Shown in pieces: positions 1-6,201 of a DNA stretch of 18,890 nucleotides. The position numbers were made by a program, and so were the translations under genes. The stretch covers positions 1 to 18,890 of the forward strand of contig CALERA010000503.1 of the NCBI GenBank assembly GCA_937908275.1, in the 5' to 3' direction. Origin of the DNA: an uncultured Desulfarculaceae bacterium (GTDB lineage Bacteria; Desulfobacterota; Desulfarculia; Desulfarculales; Desulfarculaceae). The notes beneath the pieces were generated by a model. That model did no database searches and was not told where the DNA came from. It was given only the letters and a program-made list of their open reading frames with translations. Position 1 is the stretch's first letter, and the number at the start of each line of letters is the position of its first letter.

Positions 1-45
1 GAGATGTAGCCGTGACTGGAGTTCAGACGTGTGCTCTTCCGATCT
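1..45. other. Illumina TruSeq adapter left on contig end (not genomic)
   Basis: Bases 12-45 match the TruSeq read-2/index adapter priming site. Bases 6-11 (GTAGCC) sit where the six-base index belongs, and bases 1-5 (GAGAT) match the end of the P7 sequence that precedes it. Translation of this stretch gives the peptides MCSSDL, MTGVQTCALPI and MLFRS on the plus strand and IGRAHV on the minus strand, which are well-known adapter artefacts at the ends of metagenomic proteins. Genomic sequence therefore begins at about position 46, and any gene start called inside this stretch is false. Confidence 0.97.
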
Positions 46-964
46 GGAGTTCGAGGCGGCCCTGCAGGGTTCCATCATCGTCAACGCCATGGTGGCCGAC
101 AAGCAGCAGATCGGCTACCTGGGCGACATGCCGGCCGTGGTTTCCACCACCAAGACCGCCGTGGCCCCCATCAAGCTGGTGGCCAGCCTGGGCCTCTCCG
201 CTGGCCAGCGCTGCAACGTGGTCATGGTGCGGGCCGACGCCCCCAACTTCAAGACCCCCGAGGAGGCCGTGCAGTGGCTGGACGGCAAGACCCTGGCCAC
301 CCCCAAGGGTAGCTGCGCCGACCGCTTCCTGCGCACCGTCATCGCCAAGACCGGCATCAAGCCCAAGGAGGTCCTGAACCAGTCCCTGGAGGTCATCGCC
401 ACCAACTTCCGGGTCAAGAAGATCGACGGCGCCGTGCTCTGGGAGCCCACCGTCAGCCGCATTGGCGACCTGGTGGGCGAGGGCGTGGCCAAGATCGTGG
501 CCACCGGCTACACCTACCAGACCCCGGACGCCGGCTTCGTGGCCATGCGCGCCGACTTCGTGGAGAAGAACCCCGAGATCGCCAAGGCCTGGCTCAAGGC
601 CGAGCTCGAGGCCCAGCAGTTCATCCTGGACCCCAAGAACTGGAAGCAGGTGGCTGAGATCGTCACCGGCCAGACCACCGGCATCTCCCCGGCCATGGCC
701 TGGTACTCCATCTTCGGCCAGGTGCCCGGCGACTGCGGCGGCGCGCCCGAGCGCGACACCAAGCCCTTCATCTTCACCCCGGCGGTGCACGACCTGCTGG
801 TGGGCACCTACGTCTTCCTGAACCAGGCCAAGGTCATCGACATCGACAAGGCCCCGGCCGGCGCCATCGACGACGCCCTGGCCCGCCAGGTGATCCAGGA
901 GGCCAAGGCTCCCACGCCCCTGGGCGTGGTGATCCCCCAGGACGCCTCCCAGGCCCCCAAATAG
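46..964 (+). CDS. ABC transporter substrate-binding protein, NitT/TauT (SsuA/NMT1-like) family, 5'-truncated
   Basis: This is the extracytoplasmic binding protein of an ABC importer; it would capture a small solute and deliver it to the permeases encoded just downstream. About 305 residues remain (first whole codon at 47, TAG at 962-964). The family is usually some 320-350 residues, so the signal peptide and first beta-strand are missing because the contig ends here in adapter sequence. The visible part has the family pattern: a segment reading QQIGYLGDMPAV near the new N-terminus, the hinge-like region around GKTLATPKGSCADRFL, and GAVLWEPTVSRIG in the second lobe. Three cysteines lie in the mature part. 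The ligand cannot be read from sequence: the family covers nitrate, taurine, sulfonates, pyrimidines and others. The apparent ATG-like start at 29 lies inside the adapter and must be ignored. It is the first visible gene of a six-gene operon. Confidence 0.9.
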
Positions 965-987
965 CCTAGGCGCTTGATCCCGCCGAC

Positions 988-1024
988 GGGTGGGCGCGGG
1001 AGCGCCCCGGCTTCCCGCCCACCC
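988..1024 (+). promoter_or_regulatory. Intergenic stem-loop between binding protein and permease genes
   Basis: Bases 988-1003 pair with 1010-1024 through a long G+C stem with one bulged base and one G-T wobble, closing on a six-base loop at 1004-1009. No T-tract follows, so it is not a typical intrinsic terminator. In ABC operons such hairpins after the binding-protein gene often stabilise the upstream mRNA or reduce read-through, so that the binding protein is made in excess over the membrane parts. That role is inferred here. Confidence 0.5.
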
Positions 1025-1031
1025 GCTTGCC

Positions 1032-1038
1032 GGAGGAG
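1032..1038 (+). promoter_or_regulatory. Ribosome binding site of permease 1
   Basis: GGAGGAG lies just ahead of the ATG at 1042. It overlaps the region downstream of an in-frame TTG at 1027, so the ATG rather than the TTG is the likely start. Confidence 0.7.
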
Positions 1039-1041
1039 AAC

Positions 1042-1938
1042 ATGGCAACCAGCATAACCCCCCGCCCCGCCCCGGCCCTTCCGCCGGCCCTGGCCGATCT
1101 GAGCTTTGGGGCGCGGGCCTGGTACCGTCTGCGGCACCAGTTCACCAATCCCGAGTCCCTCAAGTCCCTGCTCCTGGGCATCGGTGGCGTGGTGCTGCTC
1201 ATCCTGGCCTGGTGGTTGGCCACCGAGTTGCTCAAGCTGCCCCGCTTCGAGAAGCTGCCCGGACCGGTGGCGGTGTGGAGCGAATTCGTCTCCCGCAACC
1301 CCCCCTTCGGGACCTCGGTCTTCACGCCCGAGTACTACATGCACATCCTCTGGAGCACCCTGCGCATCCTGGTGGCCTTTGGCATCGCCACGGTGCTGGG
1401 GGTGCCCCTGGGCCTGTTCATGGGCTGGAACAAGGCCTGGAAGGACTACACCTTCCCCATCCTGGAGCTGCTGCGGCCCATCCCGGTCCTGGCCTGGGTG
1501 CCCCTGGCCATCCTGATGTGGTCCGGCCGCGAGGAGCCCATCATCTTCCTGGCCTTCCTGGCCTCGTTCTTCGCCACCGTGCTCAACACCCTGTTGGGGG
1601 TGGAGTCCATCGACGAGGTCTATTTCCGGGCCGCCCGCTGCCTGGGGGCCAAGCCGCGCCACATCTTCTTCAAGGTGGTGGTGCCCGGCGCGTTGCCCTT
1701 CATCTTCACCGGCCTGCAGATCGGCATGGGCGTGGCCTGGTTCTCCCTGGTGGCGGCCGAGATGCTCTCCGGCGAGTACGGCCTGGGCTACCTGATCTGG
1801 GATTCCTACGTGCTCAGCCAGTACTCGGTCATCGTCATCGCCATGGTCACCCTGGGCCTGGTGGGCTATCTGTGCAGCGCCGCGATCCGCCTGGTGGGCA
1901 GGCAGTTGATGCGCTGGAGCACGCGAGGTGAGGCATGA
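1042..1938 (+). CDS. ABC transporter permease 1 (SsuC/TauC-like, BPD_transp_1)
   Basis: An inner-membrane channel subunit of 298 residues. It has a cytoplasmic N-terminal stretch rich in Pro and Ala, a first membrane helix at about residues 42-62, and further helices near 104-128, 138-160, 166-186, 219-241 and 262-284. The EAA loop that docks on the ATPase is at about 192-220 (EVYFRAARCLGA, then a Pro about 13 residues on). RPIPVLAWVPLAI at 145-157 is typical of the NitT/TauT permease family. The start at 1042 is chosen because a strong GGAGGAG precedes it. Its TGA overlaps the ATG of the next gene by four bases, so translation of permease 1 and ATPase 1 is probably coupled. A second, different permease follows in the same operon, so the channel may be a heterodimer. 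The substrate is unknown. Confidence 0.93.
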   Translation: MATSITPRPAPALPPALADLSFGARAWYRLRHQFTNPESLKSLLLGIGGVVLLILAWWLATELLKLPRFEKLPGPVAVWSEFVSRNPPFGTSVFTPEYYMHILWSTLRILVAFGIATVLGVPLGLFMGWNKAWKDYTFPILELLRPIPVLAWVPLAILMWSGREEPIIFLAFLASFFATVLNTLLGVESIDEVYFRAARCLGAKPRHIFFKVVVPGALPFIFTGLQIGMGVAWFSLVAAEMLSGEYGLGYLIWDSYVLSQYSVIVIAMVTLGLVGYLCSAAIRLVGRQLMRWSTRGEA

Positions 1939-2762
1939 GCGAGCTTAAAGGTCAGATATCCATTCGCAACGTCTGCAAGGTCTACGACCCCGAGGGCGTC
2001 AACGTCTGCGCCGTGGACAACTGCTCCCTGGAGATCGCCGCGGGCGAGTTCTGCATGGTGGTGGGTCCCTCCGGTTGCGGCAAGACCACCCTGCTCAACG
2101 CCATCGCCGGCTTCCACGGCATCAGCACCGGCGAGATTCACCTGGACGGTCAACTGCTCTGCTCGGCCGACTACACCACGCCGCCGGCCGCCGACCGGGT
2201 GGTGGTCTTCCAGAACGGGGCGCTCTTCCCCTGGTACACGGTGCTGGAGAACGTCACCTTCGGTCCGGTGGTCCAGGGGGTGATGACCGCCCGCCAGGCC
2301 AAGCGGGCCGCCAACGACCTGCTGGGCGAGCTGGGCCTGCGCGACATCGCCCAGAGCTACCCCGGAGAGCTGTCCTCGGGCATGAAGCGCCGGGTGGAGA
2401 TCGCCCGCGCCCTGATGAACGACCCCAAGGTCCTGCTGTTGGACGAGCCCTTCCGGGCCATGGACGCCCTGACCAAGGGCGTGGTGCACGAGTTCCTGCT
2501 CCAGGTCTACGACCGCATGAAGAAGACCATCTTCTTCATCACTCACGACTTGGAGGAGGCCATGTTCCTGGGCAGCAAGGTGGTGATCATGACCACCCGT
2601 CCCTGCCGGGTCAAGCACGTCATCGAGGTCGACCTGCCCCGGCCGCGCGACTTCCAGACGCGCTCCTCCAGCCGCTACCTCCAGTTGAAGAACCAGGTGG
2701 TCAAGGCGGTGCACGAAGAAGCCAAGAAGGCCTTCGAGGCCGGCGAACGCGAACTGGCCTAG
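1935..2762 (+). CDS. ABC transporter ATP-binding protein 1 (SsuB/TauB-like)
   Basis: A cytoplasmic ATPase subunit of 275 residues. Walker A is GPSGCGKT at residues 44-51. The Q-loop is in VVVFQNGALFPW. The signature is LSSGMKRR from residue 146, Walker B ends in D170-E171, and the switch histidine is H204 (ITHDLEEA). All catalytic elements of its own face are present, but the signature has Ser at 148 where the family normally has Gly (LSGGM). Its ATG overlaps the permease 1 stop (ATGA), with GAGGTGAGG upstream as ribosome site. Next in the operon is permease 2 after a 14-base gap. It probably pairs with the second ATPase encoded further down, in which case the odd signature would contribute to a degenerate ATP site. 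Two homodimers cannot be excluded. Confidence 0.94.
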   Translation: MSELKGQISIRNVCKVYDPEGVNVCAVDNCSLEIAAGEFCMVVGPSGCGKTTLLNAIAGFHGISTGEIHLDGQLLCSADYTTPPAADRVVVFQNGALFPWYTVLENVTFGPVVQGVMTARQAKRAANDLLGELGLRDIAQSYPGELSSGMKRRVEIARALMNDPKVLLLDEPFRAMDALTKGVVHEFLLQVYDRMKKTIFFITHDLEEAMFLGSKVVIMTTRPCRVKHVIEVDLPRPRDFQTRSSSRYLQLKNQVVKAVHEEAKKAFEAGERELA

Positions 2763-2770
2763 AAAGGAGG
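2763..2770 (+). promoter_or_regulatory. Ribosome binding site of permease 2 (fixes a GTG start)
   Basis: AAAGGAGG directly follows the stop of ATPase 1. It is six bases from a GTG at 2777 and three from a GTG at 2774. The reading frame stays open far upstream through the ATPase gene, so this site is what identifies the true start. Confidence 0.75.
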
Positions 2771-2776
2771 CGTGTG

Positions 2777-3577
2777 GTGAGCACCGGAGCCAACGCGGCC
2801 CTGAACAAGCTGCGCAAGAAAATCTTCAACCGCACCGTGCTGCGCGGAACCGTCTCGGTCTGTCTCTGCCTGGCCCTCTGGGAGCTGGGCCGCGCCTTCA
2901 AGCTGCCGCTGCTGGAGGCCATGCCCGCGCCCAGCGAAATCTTCGGCGTGATCTGGAAACTGGTGGTGGATCCCAAGTTCTGGGCCAACTGGGGCGCCAG
3001 CTATCAGCGGGTCCTGGTGGGCTTCCTGGCCGCCCAGGTGGTGGGCATTCCCCTGGGCCTGGCCATGGCCACCAGCAAGGCCTTCTACGACATCTCCTTC
3101 TCGGCCTTCGAGATCGTGCGCCCCATTCCCCCCCTGGCCTGGGTGCCGATCTCCATCATCTTCTGGCCCACCACGGAATCCAGCATCGCCTTCGTCATCT
3201 TCCTGGGGGCCTTCTTCACCGTGGTCATCAACGTGCTGGGCGGGGCGCGCAACATCGACGCGCGCTTCACCCGGGCCGCCATCTCCCTGGGCTCCCGTCC
3301 CAGCGACGTCTTCTTCAAGATCGTCCTGCCCGCCACCCTGCCCAGCATCTTCACCGGCATGGCCGTGGGCATGGGCATCACCTGGGAGGTGGTGGTGGCG
3401 GCGGAGATGATCGCCGGCAAGTCGGGCCTGGGCTACCTCACCTGGTCCTCCTACGTGGGCGGCAACTACCCCCAAATCGTGGTCGGCATGATGAGCATCG
3501 GCATCGCCGGCTATTTGTCCAGCTACGCCATCCGGCTCCTGGGTCGGGTGTGCATGCCCTGGCTGCGCATTTTCTAA
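2777..3577 (+). CDS. ABC transporter permease 2 (SsuC/TauC-like, BPD_transp_1)
   Basis: A second inner-membrane channel subunit, 266 residues if started at the GTG at 2777 (2774 is the alternative). The first membrane helix is at about residues 22-38, with further helices near 78-98, 115-130, 136-156, 190-211 and 234-254. The EAA loop is at 161-188 (DARFTRAAISLGS, then Pro). It shares the RPIPPLAWVPISI segment with permease 1 but is clearly a different sequence and lacks the long N-terminal extension, so this is an old duplication rather than a recent copy. The open frame extends upstream to 2075 only because the antisense and alternate frames of this G+C-rich DNA lack stops. It is followed after 10 bases by the second ATPase. 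It is expected to pair with permease 1, or to form its own homodimer. Confidence 0.92.
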   Translation: MSTGANAALNKLRKKIFNRTVLRGTVSVCLCLALWELGRAFKLPLLEAMPAPSEIFGVIWKLVVDPKFWANWGASYQRVLVGFLAAQVVGIPLGLAMATSKAFYDISFSAFEIVRPIPPLAWVPISIIFWPTTESSIAFVIFLGAFFTVVINVLGGARNIDARFTRAAISLGSRPSDVFFKIVLPATLPSIFTGMAVGMGITWEVVVAAEMIAGKSGLGYLTWSSYVGGNYPQIVVGMMSIGIAGYLSSYAIRLLGRVCMPWLRIF

Positions 3578-3587
3578 GGAGAAGCTC

Positions 3588-4454
3588 ATGGCCGAAGCAA
3601 CCAACGCCCCCCGGCGGGCCGAAGTCACGGTGGAAGGCCTGACCAAACGTTACGGCTACCACCCGTTCTGGCACGAAGTGCTGGCCGACTGCTCCTTCAC
3701 CCTGCGCGACGGCGAGCTGACCGTGCTCATCGGGCCTTCCGGCTGCGGCAAGAGCACCCTGATCAACCTCCTGGCCGGCTACGACAAGCCCGACCAGGGA
3801 CGCATCCTGCTCAACGGCGCCCCGGTGGCCGGCCCCGGCTCCGACCGCCTGGTGGTCTTCCAGGAGACGGCCCTGTTTCCCTGGATGACCACCTACGGCA
3901 ACGTGGCCTATGGCCCCCGGGTGGCGCGCAACGTGCCCAAGGAGCGAGTGGACGAGCGGGTCCAGGCCCTGCTGGAAAAGGTCGGCCTGCAGGACTTCAA
4001 GGCCAAGTACCCCTCCCAGCTCTCCGGCGGCATGCAGCGCCGGGGAGAGCTGGCCCGCATGATGATCAACGACCCGGCGGTGACCATCCTGGACGAGCCC
4101 TTCCGGGGCCTGGACGCCATGACCCGGGAGCTGATGCAGGAATACTTCGTCACCATCCTGGAGGAGCGCAGCCAGACGGTGCTGTTCGTCACCTCCGAGA
4201 TCGACGAGGCCATCTTCCTGGCCGACCGCCTGCTGATCATGAGCAACCGGCCCGGCGCCATCCTCAAGGAGATGGAGATCAAGCTGCCCCGGCCGCGCAA
4301 CAAGGACATGCTGCAAACCGAGGAATACCTGGGCTACAAGCGCGAGGCCCTGGAGGTGCTGCACGCCGAGGCCATCAAGGCCTTTGCCGGCGGCAGCAAA
4401 TCGGCCCAGGACTTTTTGGAGGCCTTCCACAAGGAACACGTGGAGCAGGCCTAG
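3588..4454 (+). CDS. ABC transporter ATP-binding protein 2 (SsuB/TauB-like) lacking the switch histidine
   Basis: A cytoplasmic ATPase subunit of 288 residues with AAGGAG ahead of the ATG. Walker A is GPSGCGKS at 49-56, the Q-loop is in VVFQETALFPW, the signature is a normal LSGGMQRR from residue 145, and Walker B ends in D169-E170. The H-loop reads VTSEIDEA, with Ser203 where the switch histidine should be; this His is normally needed for ATP hydrolysis. A plain homodimer of this protein would thus be expected to be weak. A heterodimer with ATPase 1 would have one normal site (ATPase 1 Walker and His with this LSGGM) and one degenerate site. The C-terminus has about 45 extra residues (positions 240-288) compared with the minimal ATPase fold. 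PanB homologue follows after 83 bases. Confidence 0.93.
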   Translation: MAEATNAPRRAEVTVEGLTKRYGYHPFWHEVLADCSFTLRDGELTVLIGPSGCGKSTLINLLAGYDKPDQGRILLNGAPVAGPGSDRLVVFQETALFPWMTTYGNVAYGPRVARNVPKERVDERVQALLEKVGLQDFKAKYPSQLSGGMQRRGELARMMINDPAVTILDEPFRGLDAMTRELMQEYFVTILEERSQTVLFVTSEIDEAIFLADRLLIMSNRPGAILKEMEIKLPRPRNKDMLQTEEYLGYKREALEVLHAEAIKAFAGGSKSAQDFLEAFHKEHVEQA

Positions 4455-4537
4455 GCCCCCGACAAACCAGCGCCGGGCGGCGGATCGCGCCAAAACGTCC
4501 ACGCCCCCTCAGCGCCTCATTAAGGAGAAAAGGCATC

Positions 4538-5404
4538 ATGGATCAGGTCAAGCGCAAGAAGGTCACCATTCCGTATCTGATGGACAAGAAGAAGCGCGGC
4601 GAGCAAATCACTCAGCTGGCGGTCTATGACTACGCCAACGCCCGGGTGGCCGACCGTCTGGGCATGGACATCCTGTGCGTCTCCGACACCGGCGGCATGG
4701 TGCTCTTCGGCCATCCCAACACCACCTCGGTCACCTTCGAGGAGGTGCTGCTGATGGCCCAGGCCGTGGATCGCGGCTCCCAATACGGCCTGCGCATGGT
4801 GGATATGCCCTACATGAGCTTCCATCTCTCGCCCCAGCAGGCGGTGGAGAGCGCGGCCACCTTCGTGCACAAGGCCAACGCCGAGGTCATGAAGTGCGAG
4901 GGCAACCAGCACCACGCCAAGAACATCGAGGCCATCGTCAAGGCCGGCATCCCGGTGCAGGGCCACATCGGCATCACCCCCATGCGCATGCCCCAGTTGG
5001 GCGGGTTCGCCGCCCAGGGCAAGACCGCCGACCGGGCCAAGGAGCTGGTGGACGACGCCTGGGCCATGGTGGACGCCGGCTGCTTCTCCATCATGTGCGA
5101 GGTCACCACCAGCGAGGTCTGCCAGTACCTGACCGAGGTCCTGCCGGTGCCGGTGATCAGCCTGGGCGCGGGCAACCAGGCCGACGGCGTGCACATCATC
5201 GGCTCCGACCTGTTCCACCTCTACGAGCCCCATGTCCCCCGCCACTCCAAGATCTACGAGGACCTGATCCCGATCATGGAGCGGGTGTACACCGAGTACA
5301 TGCAGGATGTACGTCAGCGCGTCTACCCCGGCCCGGAGCACACCATCTTCATGAAGCCAGAGGAGTTGGCCCTCTTCAAGCAGATGGTGGACTGGAAAAA
5401 GTAA
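4538..5404 (+). CDS. panB: Ketopantoate hydroxymethyltransferase (PanB) family protein
   Basis: A cytoplasmic TIM-barrel enzyme of 288 residues. PanB adds a hydroxymethyl group from methylene-tetrahydrofolate to 2-oxoisovalerate to give ketopantoate, the first step to pantothenate and CoA. Aligned by eye with E. coli PanB, the metal ligands are kept as D50 (VSDTGGM), D89 (MVDMPYM) and E121 (MKCEGNQ), and the catalytic acid as E188 (MCEVTT). Also typical are VYDYANAR near 29-36, GHIGITP at 142-148 and LGAGNQADG near 194-202. It departs from the usual sequence in several places: TGGM rather than SLGM, and the region after GITP reads MRMPQLGGF. It is about 25 residues longer than E. coli PanB, with a C-terminal tail. 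AAGGAG at 4522-4527 serves the ATG. Its place at the end of an ABC operon is unusual for panB, which more often sits with panC or panD; a related C-C lyase or transferase activity on another 2-oxo acid is possible. Confidence 0.82.
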   Translation: MDQVKRKKVTIPYLMDKKKRGEQITQLAVYDYANARVADRLGMDILCVSDTGGMVLFGHPNTTSVTFEEVLLMAQAVDRGSQYGLRMVDMPYMSFHLSPQQAVESAATFVHKANAEVMKCEGNQHHAKNIEAIVKAGIPVQGHIGITPMRMPQLGGFAAQGKTADRAKELVDDAWAMVDAGCFSIMCEVTTSEVCQYLTEVLPVPVISLGAGNQADGVHIIGSDLFHLYEPHVPRHSKIYEDLIPIMERVYTEYMQDVRQRVYPGPEHTIFMKPEELALFKQMVDWKK

Positions 5405-5470
5405 GCCCTCCCTCAGCGGCCGGGCCGCCGGCTCCCCTCCTCCTCCTTGCGGGCGGCGCCTGACCAAAAG

Positions 5471-5506
5471 GGCCGGGGGCGCGATAAGCGCCCCCGGCCG
5501 TCTTTT
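5471..5506. terminator. Bidirectional rho-independent terminator between convergent operons
   Basis: A perfect 12-base-pair G+C stem (5471-5482 with 5488-5499) closes on a five-base loop. TCTTTT follows on the plus strand (5501-5506), and AAAAG precedes the stem at 5466-5470, giving CTTTT on the minus strand. It lies between the stop of the PanB homologue (5404) and the stop of the response regulator (5526), which are convergent, so it can end both transcripts. Confidence 0.88.
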
Positions 5507-5525
5507 CGGCGATTGTCAAAAGGCT

Positions 5526-6188
5526 TCAGCCCTCGGGCACCACGATGCCGTGCTGGATGGCGTAGTGGATCACCTCCACTAGGTCCTTCAGGTTGAGCTT
5601 CTGCATGGCCTGGGCCCGGTACTTCTCCACCGTGCGCGGGCTCAGGCAGAGCACCTCGGCCACCTCGCGGTTGCTCTTGCCCTTGGCCACCAGGCGGAAG
5701 ACCTGCTGCTCGCGCTCGGTCAGACGATCGAAGCCGCCGGCGTCCTCGCCGGAGAGGGGTTGGCGCAGGTAGGAGCCGATCACCTCGGCCCGCACCTTGG
5801 AGCTCAGGTAATACTCGCCCTGGTGTACGGTGCGAATGGCGTCCAACAGGTCGGCGGTGGGCGAGGTCTTGAGCACGTAGGCCAGGGCCCCGGAGTGCAG
5901 GACCTGCTGCACGAAGGCCTGTTTGTTGTGCACCGAGAGCACCGCGATCTGGGTCTGGGGCAGGGCGGCGCGCAACAGGGGCACCAGGTCCAGGCCGGTC
6001 AGCCCGGGCAGGGAGATGTCCAGCACCAGCACGTCGGGCTTCAGCTCCTGGGCCTTGGGCAGCACCTCGCGGCCGTCCTGGGCCTCGCCCACCACCTCCA
6101 TGTCCGGCTGGGCGTTCAACAGCCGCCAGGCGCCCTCGCGCACGATGGCGTGGTCGTCGGCGATCATCACCCGGATTTTTTCGCTCAT
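5526..6188 (-). CDS. Two-component response regulator, NarL/FixJ family (REC + LuxR-type HTH)
   Basis: A DNA-binding transcription regulator of 220 residues if started at the ATG at 6188 (MSEKIRVMIADD). An ATG at 6209 would add seven residues and overlap the kinase gene by eight bases; neither has a strong ribosome site. The receiver domain shows the acidic pair D11-D12, phospho-acceptor D57 (VLDISLPG), S84, Y103 and K106 (VLKTSP). The LuxR-type helix-turn-helix begins at about residue 155 (LTEREQQVF) and includes SNREVAEVLCLSPRTVEKY. It lies directly after the histidine kinase gene and is its obvious partner. It is the last gene of the minus-strand sensory operon and ends just before the shared terminator. 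Its targets are unknown: the PKS/NRPS locus upstream and the ABC operon are both candidates by position only. Confidence 0.93.
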   Translation of the reverse strand: MSEKIRVMIADDHAIVREGAWRLLNAQPDMEVVGEAQDGREVLPKAQELKPDVLVLDISLPGLTGLDLVPLLRAALPQTQIAVLSVHNKQAFVQQVLHSGALAYVLKTSPTADLLDAIRTVHQGEYYLSSKVRAEVIGSYLRQPLSGEDAGGFDRLTEREQQVFRLVAKGKSNREVAEVLCLSPRTVEKYRAQAMQKLNLKDLVEVIHYAIQHGIVVPEG

Positions 6189-6201
6189 CTCGGCACCCGT
6201 T

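Noticed and set aside
29..46. ATG start for the binding protein at 29
   Set aside because: The codon lies in adapter sequence, so the protein is truncated rather than started here.
2075..2776. Upstream extension of the permease 2 reading frame through the ATPase 1 gene
   Set aside because: It overlaps a clear ATPase in another frame and has no family pattern; AAAGGAGG and GTG at 2777 mark the real start.
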